Of a stretch of 10,401 bases of DNA, positions 1-5,858 are shown piece by piece (the first letter of the stretch is position 1; every line of letters starts with the position of its first letter). Made by a program: the position numbers and the translations under genes. The notes beneath the pieces are model-generated. The model was not told the DNA's origin. It saw nothing but the letters and a program-made list of their open reading frames with translations, and ran no database searches. Source of the DNA: an uncultured Planctomycetaceae bacterium (lineage in GTDB: Bacteria; Planctomycetota; Planctomycetia; Pirellulales; Pirellulaceae); NCBI GenBank assembly GCA_937967665.1, contig CALBSZ010000352.1:1-10401 (forward strand), in the 5' to 3' direction.

Positions 1-3
1 GTA

Positions 4-85
4 GCGAAAAGGGGACTGGCTCCATCGTTGTGTTTGGTTCGTCCCGGAAAACCCGCTGGACCGATGGTGCCAGTCCCCCTTTCGC
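4..85. repeat. REPIN-like inverted-repeat element A
   Basis: Two 24-base arms face each other at 4-27 and 62-85 and match at 22 of 24 positions when one is reverse-complemented. The arms read GCGAAAAGGGGACTGGCTCC-ATCG on the left and, reverse-complemented, GCGAAAGGGGGACTGGCACC-ATCG on the right, with a 34-base spacer between them. The core GGGGACTGG is close to GGGGACAGG in the end repeats of the RAYT element at 9055-9804. Paired inverted REP sequences around a short spacer are the known form of REPINs, which RAYT transposases are thought to move in trans. The family link is an inference from the shared core. No coding sequence is visible inside. Confidence 0.75.
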
Positions 86-121
86 GGACCAATATCATCC
101 GTGGCTTGCGAAAAAGGGCTT

Positions 122-207
122 GCGAAAAAGGGGACAGGGCACGGCGGACGCGACCTGATTTGCAAGCTGGTAACCGTTTTTGTCACCGAGCCAGTCCCTT
201 TTTTCGC
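122..207. repeat. REPIN-like inverted-repeat element B
   Basis: The left arm, 122-139 (GCGAAAAAGGGGACAGGG), faces an imperfect right arm at 190-207, which reads GCGAAAAAAGGGACTGGC when reverse-complemented. The spacer is about 50 bases. The left arm has the same GGGGACAGG core as the RAYT end repeats, so B looks like an intermediate between element A and the RAYT ends. The 14-base unit CTTGCGAAAAAGGG occurs twice in tandem at 105-118 and 119-132, so the left arm is partly duplicated outward. The spacer contains a short match to the 3' coding end of the RAYT gene (171-187), which suggests that B could be a shortened derivative of a full element. Confidence 0.7.
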
Positions 208-357
208 GACCCTGCGCTGTCGTACTAACGTGGCAAAGGAAACCGCCGCGTACAAGGGCAGATCGGAGTGATCCGGTGTTTTCGTGAGCCGGCGACAGGA
301 CCGATCTACGACCGGAAAAGCCTGCCGGCGCGACTTCAGTGACCTTGAGGCCGATGA

Positions 358-894
358 TTACGGCGACTGGATGGTGAGCGCCGCGGCGGCAATCGCCAGC
401 CCGACAACGTTCAAGATCACGATCAGAAGTCCGACCCCGTAAATGGTGCGAATGCCGTCCGGGATAGCCGACTTCTTGCCGTCCCGGCGGGGCAGCAGAC
501 GGCTGGCGAGTACCCCGCAAACCCACGGCCAATGGAGCATGACGTGTACCGTGATTCCCATGGCCAGGATCCCCAACAAGACGAATTGCAGGTCGCTCCA
601 CGCATCAAACGAAAAGCCCCACAGCGTCCAGTCGTCGGCAACGGTTCCGGCGGGAAAAACGAAACGGACCACGGTGGCCACGTACAGCAACGTCACGAAA
701 TTGAGCAGCAGGAAGGTGTCCAGCCAAAAATTGAGCAGTGTCTTGGAAGGCGCGGATTTCTTTTCTCCGCTGGAGGAACCCAACCTGGATCGCGGACGCT
801 CATGGGATGACGGTTGCAACGTAGAACCTGACTGTTTTTTCGGTACGAGTTCCCGGTCGAACTGCATAGGTGTCTCGCTTTGAGGTATCCACAT
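358..894 (-). CDS. DUF4405-type three-helix membrane protein
   Basis: Predicted inner-membrane protein of 178 residues. A polar, basic N-terminal tail (about 1-50) is followed by three hydrophobic segments at about 53-81, 101-132 and 151-175. The pattern 'LLNFWLDTFLLLNF ... FVFPAG ... LWGFSFDAWSDLQF ... HVMLHWPWVCG' resembles DUF4405, a family related to the cytochrome b561 / formate dehydrogenase gamma membrane fold and suspected of haem binding. Histidines sit at about 117 and 121 (HVMLHW), but the position after 'WSDL', where I recall a histidine in many relatives, is Gln. The start at 894 was chosen because GGAG lies 7 bases upstream; the frame stays open 65 codons further, but that extension is low-complexity and unlike the family. 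A later ATG at 867 is possible. The gene is divergent from the TPR gene. Its function is unknown. Confidence 0.72.
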   Translation of the reverse strand: MWIPQSETPMQFDRELVPKKQSGSTLQPSSHERPRSRLGSSSGEKKSAPSKTLLNFWLDTFLLLNFVTLLYVATVVRFVFPAGTVADDWTLWGFSFDAWSDLQFVLLGILAMGITVHVMLHWPWVCGVLASRLLPRRDGKKSAIPDGIRTIYGVGLLIVILNVVGLAIAAAALTIQSP

Positions 895-1147
895 CGATAC
901 GCTCCATGACGTCGATTGGGGTAACTCGGCAAATGATGTACCGCCTGGCGCAGGAAATTCGGTTCGAAAATCGCCGCCTCCACTGCGACTTGCGAACGCG
1001 GTTGCCGTTTTCCGCGGGGCAGGCCACTTCCTCCGTTCTTGCTGTCCGGAGGACACTGCGCAAACAGAGCGTGAGACAGCACTGTGCACCCTTGCGCGCT
1101 ACTGCGCTCATGTGAGCGTTTTGCCGGCGTTGCCGTCCCCGTAGAAA

Positions 1148-1173
1148 TCCCGTAATCGTTGAAACTTACGGGA
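1148..1173. promoter_or_regulatory. Palindrome upstream of sigma-54 promoter; possible enhancer site
   Basis: TCCCGTAA (1148-1155) and TTACGGGA (1166-1173) are perfect reverse complements separated by 10 bases. The centre lies about 70 bases upstream of the start predicted for the sigma-54 promoter. Sigma-54 promoters need an activator ATPase that usually binds dyad sites upstream, so this is a candidate activator site. It is slightly closer than the usual 80-150 bases. It could instead be a hairpin in a transcript. Confidence 0.4.
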
Positions 1174-1203
1174 AAATCGGGGGTGTGCGAGGCTTCCGGC
1201 AGA

Positions 1204-1219
1204 TGGCACACACTTTGCC
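1204..1219 (+). promoter_or_regulatory. Sigma-54 (RpoN) -24/-12 promoter
   Basis: The sequence TGGCACACACTTTGCC fits the consensus TGGCAC-N5-TTGC. The invariant GG (1205-1206) and GC (1217-1218) are separated by exactly 10 bases, as required. Transcription is expected to begin about 12 bases after the GC, near 1230, giving a leader of about 40 bases before the TPR start codon. The match is visible; use by RpoN is inferred. The promoter implies that the TPR gene is silent until a specific activator is triggered. Confidence 0.65.
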
Positions 1220-1260
1220 CATTTAGGGAATCGAAGAACCAACATTTTCTCCGTAGGAAA

Positions 1261-1265
1261 GGAGG
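1261..1265 (+). promoter_or_regulatory. Ribosome binding site of the TPR gene
   Basis: A perfect GGAGG lies 6 bases before ATG 1272 but only 3 bases before the in-frame GTG at 1269. The spacing favours ATG 1272 as the true start. Confidence 0.75.
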
Positions 1266-1271
1266 TGCGTG

Positions 1272-2285
1272 ATGTTCGTTAAAAAGCACACCCACATCGA
1301 AACGGAGGTTGCGAAATGGATTTTGCTGATTGTTGCCGCGTTGGCCTTGATTGCGTTGCTTTCCTCGACGGCAGCGGGGGCGAACACGCGAGGAACACTG
1401 CCCGAGCCTCGGGAACTGCCGGAACAGGCCCGCGAGGCCGCTCAGCCATTGACGATTGATCCACCGATCATTGTGACCACACCCGATCAGCCCGTTATGC
1501 AGTCGGTTGACCTGGCTTCCGAGTTGTGGCTTGTCTTGGGCGACCATGAGACGGAAGCGTGGGAGCGCGCGATTGAAGCGTGGGATCGCCTGGAAATGCC
1601 GCGTTCGACCGCCGTGTGGAAGCATGTGGCAATGGCGCAAGCCAACCTGCGGCTGCTGGAATTCGACAATGCGGCACAGGCCTTGAAGCTGGCCGCGAAG
1701 GCGGACCCCGATAACGCCGTGGTCCACTACGTTACTGGCATCCTGCACCTGCAACGGGCCCACTATGCCGACGACTGGGACGGTGGATTGCGTCCAGACA
1801 CGACGCGGTTGGCTTCGCTGGCGAACATCGACGTTGTGCCGAATACACGAGCCATGTACCGCCTGGCGGCCATCCAGGAACTGGAGCGGGCCGTTGAATT
1901 GGCTGGCAACGTTCCGTGGGACAAGCCACTCTGCATGATCGATTGGGACGCGGCGGAACGGACAGCCATGCCGGTCGTGCCACCGAACGTTGGCGACCTG
2001 ATGTATGCCATGGGGGCCGACAACTTTGTCGGCAAGGCACACAACGTGCTCGGACCGCTCTATCTGGAACGCGAAATGCTACAGGAAGCTGAAGAGCACA
2101 TGGACCAGGCGACGGACTTGAGCATGAACGTGCTGAACGGCTACGAAGAACTGGGCGAGCGATACGAAGCCGCCGGACTGCACGGTGCCGCGGTGCGAGC
2201 CTACTTGAAGGCGTCGGAGCAGGGTCATGGACTCGTCAATCCCGTGCGCAAAGCCGTGGAGAACGTAGGCGACCTGTTCGAGTAA
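1272..2285 (+). CDS. Membrane-anchored or exported TPR-repeat protein
   Basis: Protein of 337 residues with a basic N-terminus (KKHTH), one strong hydrophobic segment at about 15-32 and then 'STAAGA', so either a signal anchor or a cleaved signal peptide. A Pro-rich linker follows (about 40-75). Helical TPR-like repeats can be seen: one near 115-149 ('VWKHVAMAQANLRLLEFDNAAQAL ... ADPDN') running into another (about 150-163), and a pair near 256-320 ('LGPLYLEREMLQEAEEHMDQATDL' and 'YEELGERYEAAGLHGAAVRAYLKAS'). TPR arrays mediate protein-protein contacts; no catalytic motif is visible. The start is fixed by GGAGG at 6-base spacing. A sigma-54-type promoter lies just upstream, so expression is probably conditional. 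The CBS gene follows 211 bases later beyond a hairpin. The protein likely acts as a periplasmic scaffold, but its partner and pathway are unknown. Confidence 0.8.
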   Translation: MFVKKHTHIETEVAKWILLIVAALALIALLSSTAAGANTRGTLPEPRELPEQAREAAQPLTIDPPIIVTTPDQPVMQSVDLASELWLVLGDHETEAWERAIEAWDRLEMPRSTAVWKHVAMAQANLRLLEFDNAAQALKLAAKADPDNAVVHYVTGILHLQRAHYADDWDGGLRPDTTRLASLANIDVVPNTRAMYRLAAIQELERAVELAGNVPWDKPLCMIDWDAAERTAMPVVPPNVGDLMYAMGADNFVGKAHNVLGPLYLEREMLQEAEEHMDQATDLSMNVLNGYEELGERYEAAGLHGAAVRAYLKASEQGHGLVNPVRKAVENVGDLFE

Positions 2286-2314
2286 TCGTGAGCCGTCGTC
2301 TGTTGTGGAACGTG

Positions 2315-2340
2315 TCCCTGTTCGCTTCCACGAACAGGGA
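2315..2340. terminator. Perfect 10-bp hairpin after the TPR gene (no T-run)
   Basis: TCCCTGTTCG (2315-2324) and CGAACAGGGA (2331-2340) form a perfect 10-bp stem with a 6-base loop, 29 bases after the TPR stop codon. No T-tract follows on either side, so it is not a standard intrinsic terminator. It could stabilise the 3' end of the TPR mRNA, cause partial termination, or be a protein-binding palindrome between the TPR and CBS genes. Confidence 0.45.
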
Positions 2341-2496
2341 TGTGAAGGAAGGTTCGAGGAGACGCGGAAGAGGCTAGTTGTAACCAGGTTGGCGAGGCGC
2401 CCAACGAAGAAGGCAGTCGAAAGTAACGGCTCAGAAAGAGATTCGCCCTGTCGGAAACGTCGGTGTCGAAACACGCTCTAACAAGAAGGAAGTGCA

Positions 2497-2976
2497 ATGA
2501 CCAGAAACAGCAATGATGTTCGTGTAAAGGATGTAATGAGCCGCGACGTTGTCACCGCGTATCCCGATGACTCTCTGCGAGTTGCCCTGCAGTTGCTGGT
2601 GGAGAACCGGGTTTCGGCATTGCCGATCGTAGACAGCAAACAGCGCTGTATCGGCATGTTGTCCACGACCGATCTGGTCGACCTGGAATGCGACCACGAA
2701 AACGATCTCGATCAACTCAATGCCGCCGATCCCTACACGCGGCAGTGGCTGCAGAGAAAGATCGACGCGGGCCTGGCCGACCAGCAGATCAAAGAGGTCA
2801 TGTGCGAACATGTCAACTCGGTCTCGGGCGAAGCAAGCATCGTCGAAGCCACTCGCGAAATGCTGCGGAACCGCGTCCATCGACTGCCCGTGACCGATGC
2901 CAAAGGCCGGCTGATCGGAATCGTATCCACCATGGACATCTTGAACGCGTTTGTCGATGGTGTGGCCGTGGCGTGA
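2497..2976 (+). CDS. Tandem CBS-domain protein
   Basis: Small soluble protein of 159 residues made almost entirely of two CBS domains. The first spans about 9-65 ('VKDVMSRDVVTAYPDDSLRVALQLLVENRVSALPIVDSKQRCIGMLSTTDLV') and the second about 97-155 ('IKEVMCEHVNSVSGEASIVEATREMLRNRVHRLPVTDAKGRLIGIVSTMDIL'). A charged linker of about 30 residues joins them. CBS pairs (Bateman modules) bind adenine nucleotides such as AMP, ATP or SAM and sense energy state; no effector domain is attached, so it must act alone as a dimer or on a partner. GAAGGAAG upstream provides a Shine-Dalgarno sequence 5-6 bases before the ATG. A strong intrinsic terminator follows, ending the transcription unit. It may be co-transcribed with the TPR gene, but the 211-base gap and hairpin leave this open. 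The ligand is unknown. Confidence 0.9.
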   Translation: MTRNSNDVRVKDVMSRDVVTAYPDDSLRVALQLLVENRVSALPIVDSKQRCIGMLSTTDLVDLECDHENDLDQLNAADPYTRQWLQRKIDAGLADQQIKEVMCEHVNSVSGEASIVEATREMLRNRVHRLPVTDAKGRLIGIVSTMDILNAFVDGVAVA

Positions 2977-3037
2977 GCCAGGAAAGGCGTCGCCGTACGT
3001 GTCGCTGGCAGGCTTGACAATCTGGTAGCATCGCGGT

Positions 3038-3082
3038 GCCGAGCATCCCTATCGTGTATTGGGATGTTTCGGCTTTTTTTTT
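3038..3082 (+). terminator. Intrinsic terminator after the CBS gene
   Basis: GCCGAG-CATCCC (3038-3049) pairs with GGGATG (3061-3066) and TCGGC (3069-3073), giving an interrupted stem of 11 or more base pairs with one small bulge and an 11-base loop. Nine T residues follow directly (3074-3082). This is a standard rho-independent terminator on the plus strand, about 60 bases after the CBS stop codon. Confidence 0.88.
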
Positions 3083-3098
3083 CAGCCTAGGGCGGGAA

Positions 3099-3139
3099 TT
3101 GCGGCAAGCCAGGACGTCCCCGTCGTCCAGCTGCCGCAA
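3099..3139. repeat. Strong stem-loop / inverted repeat
   Basis: TTGCGGCA (3099-3106) and TGCCGCAA (3132-3139) are perfect reverse complements. Inside them GGACG (3112-3116) can pair with CGTCC (3124-3128), leaving a 7-base loop. No T-run follows. The element lies between the terminator of the CBS gene and the putative promoter of the thioredoxin gene, so it is probably an operator-like site or a remnant rather than part of a known transcript. Confidence 0.45.
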
Positions 3140-3168
3140 ACTCCGATATATCGCGAACTTTCCCAGCG

Positions 3169-3177
3169 TGCTATCAT
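3169..3177 (+). promoter_or_regulatory. Extended -10 promoter for the thioredoxin gene
   Basis: TGCTATCAT matches the extended -10 form TGN-TATAAT with one mismatch. I see no good -35 at 16-18 bases, which is usual for extended -10 promoters. Transcription would begin near 3184, giving a leader of about 80 bases. The same TATCAT box appears before the RAYT gene. Confidence 0.35.
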
Positions 3178-3262
3178 AAAGGGTTCAGAGTACGCAGGCG
3201 AAAGTGGATGCGAGCGTGCCGGTTGCGAGCGTTATCCGCTGGTCCAATTAAAGGGTGAAACG

Positions 3263-3379
3263 ATGTCAAAAAGGATTGCCATGCAGAACAGATATCTTCC
3301 GGCGGTGCTGAGCGGACTGGCCTGCCTGTGGTTCGTCACGCCGCTGTCGGCGGAGGAGACGGACGGCGCCCGTGAATAG
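3263..3379 (+). pseudogene. Signal-peptide fragment of the disrupted TlpA-like thioredoxin
   Basis: This 38-residue frame is a classic Sec signal peptide: basic start (MSKRIAMQNR), hydrophobic core (YLPAVLSGLACLWFVTPL) and cleavage site LSA before EETDG. It then stops at TAG (3377-3379). AAAGGG lies about 8 bases before the ATG, so translation starts well here. The thioredoxin coding region continues in the same frame after a second stop, TAA at 3389-3391. I read this as the severed export signal of the downstream gene rather than a separate small protein. Both stops differ from a Gln codon by one C-to-T transition. Confidence 0.65.
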
Positions 3380-3466
3380 AACCATGACTAACACCCACAC
3401 GAACAGAACCTCGACGCTCCTGCAGAAGACCTTTCGCCCTTCAAACTAATCTTTTACATCGTCGAC

Positions 3467-4405
3467 ATGCAGGATAAGCCGAAAGCCATCCAGCAGCGGC
3501 CGGGGTACACCGAGGGAATTGTGGAAGCGGCTCAACGGATACTCAACGCCGACACGAAGGAGAAGTACCGCGTGATTGCCGCCCTGGCGGTCTTTGACGC
3601 GCTGCGCGCGAAGGCATGGGACGACGAGGAGGCTGATCAGGCGTTAATGGAATTTGCGGAGCAGATGAAGAACGAAACGGCCGAGAAAATCGTGGCCGAA
3701 GTGAAGTTCTGTAAAATCGAGCGTAAGGCTTTAGACGCCGCGGTCAAACAGGAACAGCAGGATGCGACCGCCTTGCTGGCCGAATTGGAAACGTATTACT
3801 CGTCGGTTCCCTTAAACAATCGGTACTTGCGGATGGCCGACAGTACCGTGAAGGTGATCAACCAGATTCCAGACCCCGCGGAACGCGAAAAGTATTTCCA
3901 GACGTTTGGCAAGTTGTTTGCGAAGAGTTCCGAACGTGACCTGGCATCCTACGGCCGCAAATTGGCGGCGGATGACAGCGGACCGGCATCGCCGCTCGTC
4001 GGTCAACCGATGGAACTGGCGGGTACGAATGAACTGGGCGGTCCGTTCGATTGGGCGAGTTACCGCGGAAAAGTGGTTGTCGTGGATTTCTGGACCACCT
4101 GGTGCGGGCCGTGCCGTCGCGAAATGCCGAAGCTTGCCGTACTGCGCAGCGCCTTGGCCGATCAACCGTTTGACGTGGTGGGCGTCAGCCTGGACGAAGA
4201 CCTGGAAGCGCTGGCCGAATACCTCGAAGAAAACAAATTGCCGTGGACCACGCTGTCCGGCGAACCGGCTCATGCAGCAGGTCAGAAGTACGGCATTCGG
4301 GCTTTCCCAACCATGGCCCTCGTCGACAAGCAAGGCACCGTCGTGGCGGTTGCCCATGGCATCGGGGAACTGGAGCCACGCATTCGCGAACTGCTGGCGC
4401 AATAA
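3467..4405 (+). CDS. TlpA/ResA-type thioredoxin-fold protein, 5' end broken
   Basis: Thioredoxin-family oxidoreductase of 312 residues from the first ATG. A helical N-terminal domain (about 1-165, rich in Glu, Lys and Ala) is followed by a thioredoxin fold (about 175-312). The active site is WCGPC (Cys 213 and 216), preceded by 'GKVVVVDFWTTW', and the cis-proline motif is FPT (Pro 281). Such proteins reduce or exchange disulfides outside the cytoplasm. The open frame really begins after the stop at 3389-3391 and reads 'HPHEQNLDAPAEDLSPFKL...' before ATG 3467, which has no Shine-Dalgarno sequence. The natural start is therefore probably 3263, whose signal peptide is now separated by two in-frame stops. 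As it stands, any product would be cytoplasmic, poorly translated or absent. It is an intact catalytic domain in a likely recent pseudogene, unless the stops are sequencing errors. Confidence 0.82.
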   Translation: MQDKPKAIQQRPGYTEGIVEAAQRILNADTKEKYRVIAALAVFDALRAKAWDDEEADQALMEFAEQMKNETAEKIVAEVKFCKIERKALDAAVKQEQQDATALLAELETYYSSVPLNNRYLRMADSTVKVINQIPDPAEREKYFQTFGKLFAKSSERDLASYGRKLAADDSGPASPLVGQPMELAGTNELGGPFDWASYRGKVVVVDFWTTWCGPCRREMPKLAVLRSALADQPFDVVGVSLDEDLEALAEYLEENKLPWTTLSGEPAHAAGQKYGIRAFPTMALVDKQGTVVAVAHGIGELEPRIRELLAQ

Positions 4406-4533
4406 TCCTAGCTGCACCGGGCACCGAACCGTTGCTCGAACAGCAGGTGTAGGCCAGGACCTGTCCTGGGAAGGAGAACATGCCGGTAAACGTGGAACAG
4501 AGCCAACACCGGCCATTGCCTCCGTTACCTTCG

Positions 4534-4563
4534 TTGCATCCTCTTCTATCAACCATGTATTCT
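4534..4563 (+). promoter_or_regulatory. Possible sigma-70 promoter of the xseA operon
   Basis: TTGCAT (4534-4539) and TATTCT (4558-4563) are separated by 18 bases, each matching the sigma-70 boxes at 4 of 6 positions. A start near 4570 would leave a leader of about 60 bases before xseA. The rest of the 223-base gap (4406-4628) shows no gene, only small hairpins at 4454-4469 and 4579-4595. Confidence 0.3.
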
Positions 4564-4628
4564 GCAAACATCCCAAGTTCGGAAGTTATTTCCGACTCGT
4601 TGCATAAACAGGCAGACGAAAGGCGAAT

Positions 4629-5840
4629 GTGAGTACCGCGGAATCCAAGTCTTCTGTTTTGACGGTTGCCCAGCTGTCGTGGCTGATCAAGGATGCGCTG
4701 GAGAGCCGCTTTCCTTCGCTCTGGGTCGGTGGCGAGATCTCCGACTTGGCGCAGCCGAAATCGGGGCACATTTATCTCACCCTGAAGGACGACGACGCGC
4801 AGATCCGCGGCGTGATTTGGCGGAGCACGGCGTCGCGACTGCCGTTCGAGTTGAAAGACGGCCAGCAGGTGATCTGCCAGGCCAGCGTGGACGTCTATCC
4901 ACCACGCGGTGTCTACCAGCTGATTATCCGGAACATCGAACCCCAAGGGCTGGGCAAACTTCAGTTGGCGCTGAAACAGCTGCAACAGAAGCTGCACGCC
5001 GAAGGCCTCTTCGACCCTCGACACAAGCAGCCGTTGCCGGCGTTTCCGCGCCGCATTGCGTTCGTGACCAGTCCCACGGGAGCGGCCATTCGCGATTTCC
5101 TGGAAGTCGTCCGCCGCCGCTGGAAGGCGATTGAAGTGCTGGTGATTCCGGCCAACGTACAAGGCGCCGCGGCCGCTCCGGAAATCGTTCGCGGCATTCA
5201 AGTCGCCAATCAGCTGCGGCCGGCACCCGACGTCCTGGTGGTGGGGCGCGGAGGCGGCAGCATGGAGGATCTCTGGTGTTTCAACGATGAACGCGTGGTC
5301 CGCGAAGTATTTGCTTCCTCCATCCCCGTGGTTTCCGCCGTAGGTCACGAGATCGACGTGACGCTCTGCGACCTGGTAGCGGATGTGCGAGCGCTCACGC
5401 CCTCGGAAGCGGCCGAATTGGTGGTGCCGAGCCTTTCCGACGTGGAAGACAAGCTTCGCCACTTGCGGCAGCATCTGGTGCGCAACCTGCAGAATCGAGC
5501 AGCGCAATCCCGATCGCAGCTCGAAGCGCTGTCGCGTCACCGCGCCTTCCGCCGTCCGCTCGATCGCATTCACGACCTGCAGCGACGGCTGGACGAATGC
5601 GAAGCCCGCGCGGTTCGTGCCGTTCGCCTGCAACGACAGCTCGCCGAACGTTCGCTCACCGAATTCGCGGCCCGCCTGGAAACGCTCAGCCCGCTGGCGG
5701 TTCTCTCGCGCGGGTACAGCGTGACGCAATCCGAGCAGGTCGGCGTCATCCACGATTCGAACCAGGTGCGACCAGGTGATACGATCACGACACGGTTGGC
5801 CCGCGGCGTCATTCAGAGTAAAGTGACCGAAACAAAGTAA
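4629..5840 (+). CDS. xseA: Exodeoxyribonuclease VII large subunit
   Basis: Catalytic subunit of exonuclease VII, a cytoplasmic nuclease that degrades single-stranded DNA from both ends to oligonucleotides in repair and recombination. The 403 residues cover the whole family architecture. An N-terminal OB-fold (about 10-105, with 'VGGEISDL ... KSGHIYLTLKD') binds single-stranded DNA. The catalytic domain follows (about 120-265), with TSPTGAAIRD (147-156), GRGGGSMEDLWCFNDE (206-221), AVGHEIDVT (237-245) and 'VRALTPSEAAE'. A long coiled-coil segment (about 270-350) is expected to bind XseB, and the C-terminal 'LSPLAVLSRGYSV' (353-365) is family-typical. The start is GTG with AAAGG 5 bases upstream. 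An overlapping ATG two bases earlier is in another frame. xseB begins 18 bases after the stop, so the subunits are co-transcribed. Confidence 0.97.
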   Translation: MSTAESKSSVLTVAQLSWLIKDALESRFPSLWVGGEISDLAQPKSGHIYLTLKDDDAQIRGVIWRSTASRLPFELKDGQQVICQASVDVYPPRGVYQLIIRNIEPQGLGKLQLALKQLQQKLHAEGLFDPRHKQPLPAFPRRIAFVTSPTGAAIRDFLEVVRRRWKAIEVLVIPANVQGAAAAPEIVRGIQVANQLRPAPDVLVVGRGGGSMEDLWCFNDERVVREVFASSIPVVSAVGHEIDVTLCDLVADVRALTPSEAAELVVPSLSDVEDKLRHLRQHLVRNLQNRAAQSRSQLEALSRHRAFRRPLDRIHDLQRRLDECEARAVRAVRLQRQLAERSLTEFAARLETLSPLAVLSRGYSVTQSEQVGVIHDSNQVRPGDTITTRLARGVIQSKVTETK

Positions 5841-5858
5841 CGCACGTGGAGTAGTAAG

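Larger units (their letters stand above)
895..1271. other. Divergent intergenic region, no gene seen
   Basis: This 377-base stretch separates the minus-strand DUF4405 gene from the plus-strand TPR gene. Open frames cross it on both strands, but none has a good start or a recognisable product. It contains a short palindrome (CGCTCA-TG-TGAGCG, 1105-1118), an 8-bp inverted repeat (1148-1173), a sigma-54-type promoter (1204-1219) and the TPR ribosome binding site. I found no convincing sigma-70 promoter for the minus-strand gene. Confidence 0.6.

Noticed and set aside
1..210. A CRISPR array suggested by repeated GCGAAAAAGGGG units
   Set aside because: The units are inverted pairs with unequal spacers and no cas genes are near; they fit REP-type elements.
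895..1089. A 65-residue N-terminal extension of the DUF4405 protein
   Set aside because: The ATG at 894 has GGAG at ideal spacing, and the extension is low-complexity and has no resemblance to the family.
693..2042. A 449-codon minus-strand frame opposite the TPR gene and reaching into the DUF4405 gene
   Set aside because: It overlaps two better-supported genes, resembles no family and has a composition (many Arg, His, Gln) typical of shadow frames.
2349..2362. GGTTCGAGG resembling a tRNA T-loop
   Set aside because: The flanking bases do not form the 5-bp T-stem and no acceptor, D or anticodon arms can be placed around it.
3013..3030. TTGACA followed by TAGCAT as a promoter
   Set aside because: The spacing is only six bases, too short for a sigma-70 promoter, and a terminator follows at once.
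4454..4469. Palindrome CCAGGACCTGTCCTGG containing GGACCTGTCC as in the RAYT ends
   Set aside because: Only the 10-base near-palindromic core is shared; the A-rich flank and G-run of the REP arms are missing, so a link is likely chance.
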